DNA from: an uncultured Bacilli bacterium
GTDB taxonomy: Bacteria > Bacillota_I > Bacilli_A > RF39 > UBA660
Length of the DNA: 34,650 bases
Assembly: GCA_947624135.1 (NCBI GenBank)
Contig: CANQIV010000005.1
Location: 1 to 34,650, forward strand
Direction of reading: 5' to 3'
A program made the position numbers and the translations under genes. A model generated the notes under the pieces. The model was not told the origin of the DNA, ran no database searches, and saw only the letters and a program-made list of their open reading frames with translations. Of the stretch, positions 7,768-17,759 are shown piece after piece. The first letter of the stretch is position 1. Every line of letters begins with the position of its first letter.

Positions 7768-9879
7768 ATGATATTAGATAATTTAAACGAAACACAAAAA
7801 GAAGCCGTATTAAATACAGATGGCCCAATGCTTATTTTAGCTGGTGCAGGAAGTGGTAAAACAAGAGTACTTACAACTAAAATTGCCTATCTTATACAAT
7901 TTAAAAATGTAAATCCATTAAATATTCTTGCAATCACTTTTACAAATAAAGCAGCTAATGAAATGAAAACAAGAGTAGAAAATATGCTAGGTATAAATTC
8001 AAGTTTAATACAAATATCAACATTTCATTCATTTGGATTAAAAATTATAAAAAATAATTGTGAAAAACTAGGATTTAAATCTAACTTTACAATAATAGAT
8101 GCTGATGACTCTTTGTCAATTATAAAAAAAATAATTAAAGATATGAATTTAGATCCAAAAGAAATAAGTCCAAAAACAATAAGAAATAGGATTAGTAGTG
8201 CAAAAAATGAATTAATGACTCCAGAAAAATTAGAAAAATATATAAATAACGAAATGGATGAAATAGTCGTAAACGTATATAAAAAATATCAAAATAAATT
8301 AATAACTAATAATAGTTTAGATTTTGATGATTTATTAATGTTACCAATAAAATTATTTGATGAAAATCCAAGTATACTCGAATATTATCAAGAAAAATTT
8401 AAATATATATTAATAGATGAATATCAAGATACAAATAGAGTACAGTATATACTTACAAAAAAATTAAGCGCTAAATATAAAAATATATGTGTAGTAGGTG
8501 ATCCAGATCAAAGTATATATGGATTTAGAGGATCAAATTATAGAAACATATTGAACTTTGAAAATGACTATAAAAATACAAAAATAGTTGTTTTAGAACA
8601 AAATTATCGCTCTACTAAAAATATATTAAATGCAGCAAATGATGTAATAAAAAATAATAAAGAAAGAAAAGAAAAAAATTTGTGGACTAATAATACAAAG
8701 GGAGATTTAATAAAATATAAAAGATGTAATGATGAAAAAGAAGAAGCTAAATATGTAGTTGATAATATAAAAAAATTAATAAAAAATAATGAACCTCTTG
8801 AAGAAATATGCGTTTTATATAGAACTAACGCTCAATCTAGAAATATAGAAGAAGCTTTATTAAAAGAAAATATTCCATATAAAGTAGTAGGTAGTTTTTA
8901 CTTTTATAATAGAAAAGAAATTAAGGATTTAATTAGTTATTTAAAATTAATTTACAATACAAATGATGATATTAGTTTAGAGAGAATAATTAATGTACCT
9001 AAAAGAGGAATCGGTCTTAAGACATTAGAAAATTTAACTACTAAAGCAAGTGAATCAAACGATAGTATTTTTAACACAATAGAAAGTGGTAAAGAACTAG
9101 AATTTAAAAAATTAATATTAGATTTAAAAGAAAGTAGTGACAAAATAACTCTTACGGAATTAGTTGATTTAATATTAGATAAAACAGGAATAAAAAAAGA
9201 ATTGGAAATAGAAAATACAATAGAATCTATATCAAGACTTGAAAATTTAGAGGAATTTAAGTCAATAACAAAGAACTTTGAAAATACATATGGTATTGTA
9301 TCACTTGAAGAATTTTTAGATGAAATTAGTTTAGTATCTGATATGGAAGAACATAAAAACCAAACTGATGTAGTTACACTTATGACTATTCACTCTGCCA
9401 AAGGATTAGAATTTAACAATGTATTTATAGTGGGACTTGAAGAAGGTATTTTTCCACATAGTATGTGCTTATATAGCGATAGTGAAATAGAAGAAGAAAG
9501 AAGACTTTGTTATGTAGCAATAACACGTGCTAAAAAAAATTTAAGCATAATAAATGCAAAAAGAAGATTATTATATGGTCAAGATCAATTTAACCCACCA
9601 AGTAGATTTATAAGCGAAATAAGTGATGAATATTTAGATAAAGATGAAACTAATATAATTAAAAATAAATTTAATAGAAAAAGTATTATAAATAAAAATA
9701 ATATAAATGAAGATGAAGAATATACATTAGGAGAAAAAGTAATGCATGATAAATATGGAGAAGGTGTTATCATTGGTATAGAAAGTTCATTCTTGACAAT
9801 AGCATTCAAATTCCCACATGGAATAGTTAAAATAATGAAAGGTCATAAAAGTTTAAAAAAAGTTTGTAAAGAGATTTAA
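7768..9879 (+). CDS. pcrA: ATP-dependent DNA helicase PcrA/UvrD
   Basis: LNETQKEAVLNTDGPMLILAGAGSGKTRVLTTKIAYLI, DEYQDTN, GDPDQSIYGFRG, TIHSAKGLEF, VAITRAKKNL. Confidence 0.95.
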   Translation: MILDNLNETQKEAVLNTDGPMLILAGAGSGKTRVLTTKIAYLIQFKNVNPLNILAITFTNKAANEMKTRVENMLGINSSLIQISTFHSFGLKIIKNNCEKLGFKSNFTIIDADDSLSIIKKIIKDMNLDPKEISPKTIRNRISSAKNELMTPEKLEKYINNEMDEIVVNVYKKYQNKLITNNSLDFDDLLMLPIKLFDENPSILEYYQEKFKYILIDEYQDTNRVQYILTKKLSAKYKNICVVGDPDQSIYGFRGSNYRNILNFENDYKNTKIVVLEQNYRSTKNILNAANDVIKNNKERKEKNLWTNNTKGDLIKYKRCNDEKEEAKYVVDNIKKLIKNNEPLEEICVLYRTNAQSRNIEEALLKENIPYKVVGSFYFYNRKEIKDLISYLKLIYNTNDDISLERIINVPKRGIGLKTLENLTTKASESNDSIFNTIESGKELEFKKLILDLKESSDKITLTELVDLILDKTGIKKELEIENTIESISRLENLEEFKSITKNFENTYGIVSLEEFLDEISLVSDMEEHKNQTDVVTLMTIHSAKGLEFNNVFIVGLEEGIFPHSMCLYSDSEIEEERRLCYVAITRAKKNLSIINAKRRLLYGQDQFNPPSRFISEISDEYLDKDETNIIKNKFNRKSIINKNNINEDEEYTLGEKVMHDKYGEGVIIGIESSFLTIAFKFPHGIVKIMKGHKSLKKVCKEI

Positions 9880-9933
9880 GTACTTGAAAAAAAATAGATA
9901 GTATAGTATATTATTATACTAGATGGTGGTATT

Positions 9934-10302
9934 ATGATAAGTAATGAAGATGTAAACATTTTACAAAAACAAAAATTAGATTTACAAATCCAATTAAATG
10001 AATTATTAAAATCAAAAAGTAAAAATATAGATTATATAAATGAACTTAAATCAGAAATTTTATATTTAAATAAACAGATTGAAAAAATAATAGGGTCAAA
10101 TGAAATAAAAAGACAAAATGAACTTAAAAGAAAAAAATTAGGTATAGAAGAAACAAATATAAATAATTATTATTCATTTAAAGCTAAATATAAAAAAATA
10201 TGTAAAATGAGAATTTCAGTTTTTCGTATGTTAAATGTTATAGAAAACTATATGAATAATAATACCAAAAATATAGATGAAATAGTAAAGGTAAAAGCGT
10301 AA
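9934..10302 (+). CDS. Hypothetical coiled-coil protein
   Basis: ORF with RBS gatggtggt; stop overlaps the start of the next gene (TAATG). Confidence 0.7.
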   Translation: MISNEDVNILQKQKLDLQIQLNELLKSKSKNIDYINELKSEILYLNKQIEKIIGSNEIKRQNELKRKKLGIEETNINNYYSFKAKYKKICKMRISVFRMLNVIENYMNNNTKNIDEIVKVKA

Positions 10303-10610
10303 TGGAAGTAGAAAAAGAAGCATTTGGAGGCCTTATAGAATATTATAAGCGTCTACCTATAGACATTAAAAGAAAAGAAATAATAAATGAAATAGAAGAT
10401 ATAATTTCTAATTATTCTAAAATATGTACTAATTTTGGTATTATGCCTAATATGACTTTAAATAAAGAAATCTTAAATTTAAATAGAAAAAATGTTACAG
10501 AAGATGAATTCTTAGATGCTTTATATGCATATTTAAATGATTTAGAAGATGTAAGTTCTCAATTTATAGATAAAATGTCAGATATAATCGAAAGTAACTA
10601 TCGTAATTGA
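10302..10610 (+). CDS. Hypothetical protein
   Basis: ORF coupled to the upstream gene; terminator hairpin at its 3' end. Confidence 0.7.
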   Translation: MEVEKEAFGGLIEYYKRLPIDIKRKEIINEIEDIISNYSKICTNFGIMPNMTLNKEILNLNRKNVTEDEFLDALYAYLNDLEDVSSQFIDKMSDIIESNYRN

Positions 10611-10619
10611 TAGTTTTTT
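10596..10619 (+). terminator. Rho-independent terminator overlapping the stop codon
   Basis: AACTATC-GTAATT-GATAGTT then TTTTC. Confidence 0.7.
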
Positions 10620-10653
10620 CTATTTATGATAAAATTATTATGGGTGTTTTTAT

Positions 10654-11478
10654 ATGGAAAAATATAAAGATATAGAAAGAAGCATTATAAAAAAATATAG
10701 AAAAGATATATGGAGTAAATTTGTTAAAGCTGTCAGTGAATATGAACTTATAAGTGAAAATGATAATATAATGGTATGTATATCAGGAGGTAAAGATTCA
10801 TTTTTAATGGCTAAGTGTATACAAGAATTAAAAAAACATGGTAAAGTTAAATTTGATGCTCATTATGTAATAATGAATCCGGGATATAGTGACAAAAATA
10901 TAAATCTAATTAAAAAAAATGCTGAAGAATTAAATATACCAATAGAAATATTTGAAAGTAATATATTTGATGTAGTAAAAAATATTGATAAAAGTCCATG
11001 TTATATGTGCGCTAGAATGAGAAGAGGATATTTATATAGTAAAGCTAAAGAACTTGGATGTAATAAAATTTCTTTAGGTCATCACTTTGATGATGTAATA
11101 GAAACAACATTATTATCAATGTTTTATGGCGCAGAAATTAAAACAATGATGCCGAAGTTGCACAGTGAAAATTTTGAAGGATTAGAACTTATAAGACCAT
11201 TATATTTAGTAAAAGAATCAGATATTATTTCATGGAAGAATCATAATGAATTGACATTTTTAAATTGTGCTTGTAAATTTACAGAAAATTCTATGATAGA
11301 TGAAAATGCTAGTAAAAGAAAAGAAATAAAACGTATTATAAGAGAACTAAAAAAAATAAATTCAAATGTAGATCATAATATATTTAAAAGCTTGGATAAT
11401 GTAAATTTAAATTGTATACTTGGAACAAAACAAAATGGATTATATAAAAGTTTTTTAAATAATTACAAAACTAAGTAA
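10654..11478 (+). CDS. TtcA/TtuA-family tRNA thiolation ATPase
   Basis: PP-loop SGGKDSFLMAK, PCYMCARMRRG, GHHFDDVIETTLLSMFYG. Confidence 0.85.
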   Translation: MEKYKDIERSIIKKYRKDIWSKFVKAVSEYELISENDNIMVCISGGKDSFLMAKCIQELKKHGKVKFDAHYVIMNPGYSDKNINLIKKNAEELNIPIEIFESNIFDVVKNIDKSPCYMCARMRRGYLYSKAKELGCNKISLGHHFDDVIETTLLSMFYGAEIKTMMPKLHSENFEGLELIRPLYLVKESDIISWKNHNELTFLNCACKFTENSMIDENASKRKEIKRIIRELKKINSNVDHNIFKSLDNVNLNCILGTKQNGLYKSFLNNYKTK

Positions 11479-11559
11479 TATATTAAACTATATAAATTAA
11501 TTTGACAAAAAAAATTATATATTATAATATATAAATTAAATTATTTGAGAAGGTGTTTT

Positions 11560-13215
11560 ATGTTTGAAGAAAAAATTTATGATGAAAATTTAAAAGAATA
11601 TTCACTTTATGAATTATATTCATTACTCACACCCGTAATAAAAAAAATATGCAATAACTATATAAACGTAATAAGTGAAGTACAACTTAGAAAAATATCA
11701 TTAAAAATAATAAAAGATTGCGTTATGAGTTTTGATAAAAATGATTTATCGTTTGAAAAATATTTTGAAAAAAATATGAGCGCTTATTTTAAAAATTATG
11801 TTGCTAGATTAAATAAAAAAGAAATAATAAATGACTATATAGATGATAATATAAATATAGAAAATTCATATTCAAAAGCACTCATAGAAATAAAAAAATT
11901 ATGTACTTTTCTTACTAAAATTGAATATAGTGCAAAATTTTGTAAAAAAATTGTAGATAATCCTAAAATAAATTCATTATTAAGTATAGTAGTAGAAAAA
12001 AATATTCACTTAATTGAAAATGATAATATAAATATGATTTTTGATAATGAAATATTTAAAACACTTGTTAATACATATTGTCTTACTAGTGAAAAATATG
12101 AATATAATAATAGTGATGATGACATTGAATTAGATATAAGTGATAATAATTTAAATACTTATATCAAAGAAATTTCTAAATTTTCATTATTAACAAAAGA
12201 AGAAGAAAAAGAATTATTTAATAGATATGCTGCTGGAGATGAAAGTGCGAGAGAAAAATTAATTAACAGCAATCTAAGACTTGTAGTAAATATTGTAAAA
12301 AAAATAAATTATGATTATAACATAAATATTTTTGATTTGATACAAGAAGGAAATATTGGGCTCATGAAAGCAGTAGAAAATTTTGATGCAAGTAAAGGTT
12401 ATAAATTTTCAACATACGCAGTTTGGTGGATAAAAGCTAGTATAAAAAATTTAATAACTAAAAGTAATATAAAAATACCTATTAATATAAATTTACAAAT
12501 ACAAAAAGCACAAACACTTTTGAGAAAGAAATTAGGAAGAGAACCTACATGTGAAGAAATTTCAAATGAGTCAAAAATATCAATTTCAAATGTAATAAAA
12601 GCATTAGAAGCTCAAAACATAGTAAGTTTAAATGATCCAATCGGTGAAGATGATGATGAACTTTTAACTATTATTCCTTCACGTGAAAAATCTGTTGAAG
12701 AGGTAGCAGAACAAAAAATTTTAGAAGAAGAAATTTTAGATTTTTTTACAAAAGTAGGTTTAAGTGAAAAAGAAAAAATTGTATTAAAAGAAACTCTTGG
12801 AATAGGAACATATCCTAAAAGATTTTGTGAAATAGGAATAGAATATAATGTAACAAGAGAAAGAATTAGATTTATTTATAACAAAGCAATTAGTAAATTA
12901 ACTAAATACTTGAATAAAAAAAATTACGTAATATATAATGAAGAAAAAGATATAATAAATAATGAAAATGACTTATCAAATAAATTAAAAGAATGCATCG
13001 ATGATGGTATATTAAATACAGTAGAGGAGAGTATATTAAAAGAGATTTACTATGTAGATGAAAAAGAAAAGTCTACTAAGACTATAGCAAGAGTTATTAA
13101 AGAAACAAGTACAAAATATAAATTACCTGAACAACAAGTCTTTGAAACCTATAATAGTGCAATGAATAAATTAAATTCATACATAAATGAATCTCAAAAA
13201 ATATATAAAAAATAA
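11560..13215 (+). CDS. Sigma-70 family RNA polymerase sigma factor with long N- and C-terminal extensions
   Basis: NLRLVVNIVKKINYDYNINIFDLIQEGNIGLMKAVENFDASKGYKFSTYAVWWIKASIKNLI (region 2); region 4-like VTRERIRFIYNKAISKL; start ATG 11560 after gagaaggtg. Confidence 0.88.
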   Translation: MFEEKIYDENLKEYSLYELYSLLTPVIKKICNNYINVISEVQLRKISLKIIKDCVMSFDKNDLSFEKYFEKNMSAYFKNYVARLNKKEIINDYIDDNINIENSYSKALIEIKKLCTFLTKIEYSAKFCKKIVDNPKINSLLSIVVEKNIHLIENDNINMIFDNEIFKTLVNTYCLTSEKYEYNNSDDDIELDISDNNLNTYIKEISKFSLLTKEEEKELFNRYAAGDESAREKLINSNLRLVVNIVKKINYDYNINIFDLIQEGNIGLMKAVENFDASKGYKFSTYAVWWIKASIKNLITKSNIKIPININLQIQKAQTLLRKKLGREPTCEEISNESKISISNVIKALEAQNIVSLNDPIGEDDDELLTIIPSREKSVEEVAEQKILEEEILDFFTKVGLSEKEKIVLKETLGIGTYPKRFCEIGIEYNVTRERIRFIYNKAISKLTKYLNKKNYVIYNEEKDIINNENDLSNKLKECIDDGILNTVEESILKEIYYVDEKEKSTKTIARVIKETSTKYKLPEQQVFETYNSAMNKLNSYINESQKIYKK

Positions 13216-13248
13216 TAATCAGAAGTAAAATCTTTTGATTATTTTTAT
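13216..13248 (+). terminator. Rho-independent terminator
   Basis: AATAATCA...TGATTATT followed by T-rich tail. Confidence 0.55.
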
Positions 13249-13300
13249 TGATAAAGATATTTATTTATTATATAATTTAATAGTAAACTAGGAGGAATTT

Positions 13301-14248
13301 ATGATATCAAATATAATAATGATAATAATAGGATTTATATTACTTATTAAAGGAGCTGATTTTTTAGTAGATAGTGCGAGTAATATAGCAAAAAAATTTC
13401 ATATACCAGAAATAATAGTTGGACTTACAATAGTATCTATAGGTACATCTATGCCAGAATTATTTGTAAGTATTACATCATCTATTGAAGGACATTCAGA
13501 TATGTCAATTGGAAATATAATAGGAAGCAATATTTGTAATTTATTATTAATACTTGGTATATCTGCAACTATAAATTCGATAAAATTTCAAAAAGAGACT
13601 AAAGTAATAGAGATACCACTATGCTTAATAATTACAACTATATTCGCTTTATTTTGTAATACAAATAATAAACTAGATAGATTAGAATCCATAATACTTT
13701 TAATATTGTTTGTATTATTTATAACATATACAATATTTATTGGATTAAAAAATAAATCTGTAAATAGTTTAAAAGAAGAAAAAGAAATACAAAAAATATC
13801 CATATTAAAAAATTTTATATTTTTAGGTATTGGTATATTGGGATTAAAATTTGGTGGAGATTTTGTCGTAGATAATTCCGTAGTTATAGCAAGCCATCTT
13901 AATATAAGTGAAAAAATTATTGGGCTTACAATACTCGCTATAGGTACAAGTTTACCTGAACTTGTTACAAGTGTAACTGCAAGCATAAAAGGTAATAGTG
14001 ATATAGCGGTAGGTAATATAATAGGATCTAATATATTTAATATACTACTTATAATGGGATTATCATCATTAATAAATCCAGTTATTTATAACGTAACATA
14101 TAATATTCAGTTTATAATATTGATATTTGGTACAATACTTTTATCTTTATTTCCATTTATCCCACCAAAAAATGAGTTAAGTAGATTTAATGGAATAATA
14201 TATTTATTGCTATATATTATTTATATGGTAATATTATTTATAAAATAA
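13301..14248 (+). CDS. Ca2+/cation antiporter (CaCA family, YrbG-like)
   Basis: Two alpha repeats: VGLTIVSIGTSMPELFVSITSSIEGHSDMSIGNIIGSNI and IGLTILAIGTSLPELVTSVTASIKGNSDIAVGNIIGSNIFNILLIMG. Confidence 0.93.
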   Translation: MISNIIMIIIGFILLIKGADFLVDSASNIAKKFHIPEIIVGLTIVSIGTSMPELFVSITSSIEGHSDMSIGNIIGSNICNLLLILGISATINSIKFQKETKVIEIPLCLIITTIFALFCNTNNKLDRLESIILLILFVLFITYTIFIGLKNKSVNSLKEEKEIQKISILKNFIFLGIGILGLKFGGDFVVDNSVVIASHLNISEKIIGLTILAIGTSLPELVTSVTASIKGNSDIAVGNIIGSNIFNILLIMGLSSLINPVIYNVTYNIQFIILIFGTILLSLFPFIPPKNELSRFNGIIYLLLYIIYMVILFIK

Positions 14249-14299
14249 TTTATACTGACTTTTTTGTAAAAATTTGGTACAATTAATGTGGTGATTAAA

Positions 14300-15376
14300 A
14301 TGAGTAAAAAGAAAATAATTTTAACTATAATAATTATATTAGTATCATTTAGTTTAGGTTTATTATTGGGATTAAATTTAAAAAAAGATAATAATAAACA
14401 ATTACAAAATCAAAATATAAATGAAGAAAAATTCGAAAACAAAGAAGATGATAAAGTAGTAGAAGAAGAAAAAGAAGAAATTACAAAAAATAATTTAGTA
14501 AGTTATAATGGCTGGTTAAGTGTAGAAAATAATACTTTAGTAAATAGTAATCATGAAAAAATACAACTAAAAGGAATGAGTACACATGGAATTCAGTGGT
14601 ATGGGGATTTTGCAAATTACTCTATGATACAAAGTTTGAGAGATGAATGGAATAGTAACTTATTTAGGGTAGCAATGTATACAGATGAAGGTGGCTATAT
14701 ACAAAATAGAGATTTAAAAAATAAATTAATAGAGATAGTAGATAACGTAATAAAACTTGATATGTATGTAATAATAGATTGGCACATTTTAAGTGATAAT
14801 AATCCTATGATGCATAAAGAAGAAGCAAAAGAATTTTTTAACGAGATAAGTAATAAATATAAAGATGTACCTAACGTTATATATGAAATATGTAATGAAC
14901 CAAATGGAAATGTTACATGGGAAAATATAAAACCATATGCTGAAGAAATAATAAGTGTAATAAGAAATAATAGTAAAAAAAGTATAATAGTAGTAGGAAC
15001 TCCAACATGGAGTCAAGATGTAGATAAAATAGATAAAATTAATGATCAAAATACTATGTATGCATTACACTTTTATTCAGGTACACATAAAGAAGATCTT
15101 AGAAATAGAGCTAAAAGCGTAATAAATAACATTCCCATTTTTGTAACAGAATGGGGAGTTAGTGATGCTTCTGGAAATAATGGTGTATATCTAGATGAAG
15201 CACAAAAATGGATTGATTTTATGAATGAAAATAATATAAGTTGGGCCAATTGGTCTTTATCAGACAAAAACGAATCTTCCGCTCTTTTATTACCTAATTC
15301 AAGTAAAGATAAAATAAAAGACGAAAATTTATCTGAAAGTGGAAAATTTGTAAAAAAAGTTATGCTAGAATCTTAA
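14300..15376 (+). CDS. Membrane-anchored GH5 family glycoside hydrolase (cellulase-like)
   Basis: N-terminal TM; LKGMSTHGIQWYG, YEICNEPNG (acid/base), IFVTEWGVSDASG (nucleophile). Confidence 0.88.
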   Translation: MSKKKIILTIIIILVSFSLGLLLGLNLKKDNNKQLQNQNINEEKFENKEDDKVVEEEKEEITKNNLVSYNGWLSVENNTLVNSNHEKIQLKGMSTHGIQWYGDFANYSMIQSLRDEWNSNLFRVAMYTDEGGYIQNRDLKNKLIEIVDNVIKLDMYVIIDWHILSDNNPMMHKEEAKEFFNEISNKYKDVPNVIYEICNEPNGNVTWENIKPYAEEIISVIRNNSKKSIIVVGTPTWSQDVDKIDKINDQNTMYALHFYSGTHKEDLRNRAKSVINNIPIFVTEWGVSDASGNNGVYLDEAQKWIDFMNENNISWANWSLSDKNESSALLLPNSSKDKIKDENLSESGKFVKKVMLES

Positions 15377-15416
15377 TTATAATGATAGAAATAATTAGAA
15401 AAATTGAGGTGAGTTT

Positions 15417-16247
15417 ATGAAATATTTGAAGAAATTTTTTATATTAATTTTAACTATGTTACTTACAATTATACTATTTATTTTAGGTATATCTCTTAAT
15501 TTAAAATATACCATCACAGATACTTTAGGTAAAGCAGTAAAAGAAGAAATTACCGATAATATAGTTGATACTATTTCACAAAATTCAGAAATGTCTGAAG
15601 AAGAAATAAGAACAGAAATTAACAAAGTATTAGAAGATAATCCAACAATAAATAAAACAATGGAAGATTGTTTTGATAAGGCTATGGATATTTTAAATGG
15701 TAAAGATGTAAAAGATTTAGATTTAAAAAATGAAATAGAAACAATTATAAATGAAAATGAAGCTGCATTAAAAGAATACGGAATAAACATAACAGAAGAA
15801 GATAAACAACAAATTTTAGGTTATGTATCAAGTGAAGAATTTAATGGCGAATTTAATAATTTTGTAACAGATTTTAAACAAGATATTCCTGCACAAACAT
15901 TAACAATATTAAATATATTTAATATTATTATAAGTAAAACATTTAAAATAATTTTAATATGCTTATTAGTAGTACTTATTATCTTAATTGCAGTATTAAA
16001 GAAAAGTTTATATAAATGGTTATCAAATTTTTCAGTAGCTACTATTATAAATGGTATATTATATAGTACAGTATTTATATTATTAGAAGAACTGCTTAAA
16101 AATAATAACGATATAAATATAACTTTATCTTCATTTAAACTATATGGATTTATTATGCTTAGTATAGGAATATTATCTATAATATTAAATTTAATATTAA
16201 AAAAAATAAATAAAACACAAATAGAAGAAAAACAAAATAATAATTAA
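15417..16247 (+). CDS. Hypothetical multi-TM membrane protein
   Basis: ORF with RBS (gaggtga); N-terminal TM and several C-terminal hydrophobic segments. Confidence 0.7.
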   Translation: MKYLKKFFILILTMLLTIILFILGISLNLKYTITDTLGKAVKEEITDNIVDTISQNSEMSEEEIRTEINKVLEDNPTINKTMEDCFDKAMDILNGKDVKDLDLKNEIETIINENEAALKEYGINITEEDKQQILGYVSSEEFNGEFNNFVTDFKQDIPAQTLTILNIFNIIISKTFKIILICLLVVLIILIAVLKKSLYKWLSNFSVATIINGILYSTVFILLEELLKNNNDINITLSSFKLYGFIMLSIGILSIILNLILKKINKTQIEEKQNNN

Positions 16248-16264
16248 CACAAGGAAAGTGAAAT

Positions 16265-16741
16265 ATGGAAAAAATAAATCAAGAAGCGATTAAACTTGTA
16301 ATAGAAGAATCTAAATATAATAAAAAAAATAATTATAAACAAGGTGGCCCATTTGGAGCAGTAATAGTAAAGGGTGATAAAATAATTTCAAGCGCACATA
16401 ATTCAGTAATAGAATCAAAAGATCCTACTGCTCATGCTGAAATAAATGCAATTAGAGAATCATCAAAAATATTAAATACTAATGATTTATCAGATTGTGT
16501 TTTATATGCAAGTACAGAACCATGTCCTATGTGTTTATCTGCTATTATTTGGTCGAATATAAAAGATGTTTATTATTTAAATACTAAAGAAGATGCTGAT
16601 GAAATAGGATTTAGAGATAAAAAAATATATGATTATATAAAAGGTAAAAACAATATACTTAATATGCACCATATAAATAGTAATGAAGGAAAAGAAATAT
16701 TTGATAATTTTAAAAACATAAATGATAAAAATTTATACTAG
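16265..16741 (+). CDS. Nucleoside/guanine deaminase family
   Basis: HAEINAIREAS-like (TAHAEINAIRESSK) and TEPCPMCLSAIIW zinc motifs. Confidence 0.9.
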   Translation: MEKINQEAIKLVIEESKYNKKNNYKQGGPFGAVIVKGDKIISSAHNSVIESKDPTAHAEINAIRESSKILNTNDLSDCVLYASTEPCPMCLSAIIWSNIKDVYYLNTKEDADEIGFRDKKIYDYIKGKNNILNMHHINSNEGKEIFDNFKNINDKNLY

Positions 16742-16804
16742 TAAACTATAGGTATGTTTAAAAAGATATAAAAAATGTTATTATTTTCTTGAGGAGGAAA
16801 ACTT

Positions 16805-17527
16805 ATGGATCAAATAAAAATAGGCAAATTCATTTCTGCTTCGAGAAAAAATAAAAATCTTACACAAGAGCAGTTAGCAGAAAAATTAGGAGTAAGTAAA
16901 AATGCAGTAAGCAAATGGGAAAGAGGAATAAACTTTTTAGATGTATCAATACTAGAACCGCTTTGTAAAGAATTAGATATTACATTAAATGAGTTATTTG
17001 CTGGAGAACCTTTAAAAGAAAAAGATATAATTAAACAATCTGAAATAACAATAATAGATATTTTAAAAAACCAAATAAAAAAAATTAACAAATATAAAAT
17101 TATTTTTACAATATTAATTATATCAGTACTAGTTCTTTTTATAACCTTGAGCAAAAATATATTAATAGAAAAAGGAATACTTATTGATGAAAATTTAAAA
17201 TATACACAAAAATACACACAAAATAGTATAGGTAATGTCAATGTAGATTATTTTGAAAATATAAGTATTGACTTTGAAATAGGCGCTAATAAATATGGAA
17301 TAGCTGTTTTTAAAAATCCTAAAAAAGCTTTAAAAAGATTAAAAAAAGATTATAATAAAGGTATTAAACTAATTCAAAAAGAATTTTCTTTATTACCACT
17401 TTCTAATTTTAATTATAAAACTTATGGTACTTATGGTTGGCAAGTAACACTCGGTACAGAAGAAGAAAAAAAACAAGCAAAATTTGTTTCAACATTTATG
17501 GACATTTACGAAAATAGTTTTAGATAG
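16805..17527 (+). CDS. XRE-family HTH regulator with C-terminal membrane segment
   Basis: KIGKFISASRKNKNLTQEQLAEKLGVSKNAVSKWERG; TM around IIFTILIISVLVLFITL. Confidence 0.88.
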   Translation: MDQIKIGKFISASRKNKNLTQEQLAEKLGVSKNAVSKWERGINFLDVSILEPLCKELDITLNELFAGEPLKEKDIIKQSEITIIDILKNQIKKINKYKIIFTILIISVLVLFITLSKNILIEKGILIDENLKYTQKYTQNSIGNVNVDYFENISIDFEIGANKYGIAVFKNPKKALKRLKKDYNKGIKLIQKEFSLLPLSNFNYKTYGTYGWQVTLGTEEEKKQAKFVSTFMDIYENSFR

Positions 17528-17560
17528 TTTACAATAATTTACATTGTAAACTTTTTTTTG
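17526..17560 (+). terminator. Rho-independent terminator
   Basis: AGTTTACAAT-AATTTAC-ATTGTAAACT then TTTTTTT. Confidence 0.8.
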
Positions 17561-17624
17561 AAAAAACATTAAATAAAATATAATAAAAAAATATTTTTCA
17601 TGTTACAATAAAAATGGTGATAAT

Positions 17625-17759
17625 ATGAAAATAGAAAAATTTAAGTTTAAAGGTCAAGATGTTAATTTACCTGTATTTGATAATGATGAGATAGAGAAAA
17701 ATGAAACAGTAGATAATAATACAAACGAATCAGTAAAGGGAGTAAAAGAACATGAGTAA
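17625..17759 (+). CDS. Small acidic protein, 44 aa, coupled to the next gene
   Basis: RBS ggtgat; MKIEKFKFKGQDVNLPVFDNDEIEKNETVDNNTNESVKGVKEHE*; overlaps ATG 17752. Confidence 0.6.
   Translation: MKIEKFKFKGQDVNLPVFDNDEIEKNETVDNNTNESVKGVKEHE

Noticed and set aside
5246-9879. Adjacent RecD2-like and UvrD/PcrA helicases as a defence system
   Set aside because: Both match housekeeping helicases with separate promoters and terminators; no nuclease or sensor partner nearby.
13588-13986. Minus-strand ORF antisense to the CaCA exchanger, and similar antisense ORFs at 15395-15790, 16810-17241, 22760-23128 and 28285-28680
   Set aside because: Overlap well-supported family members on the + strand; no recognisable domains.
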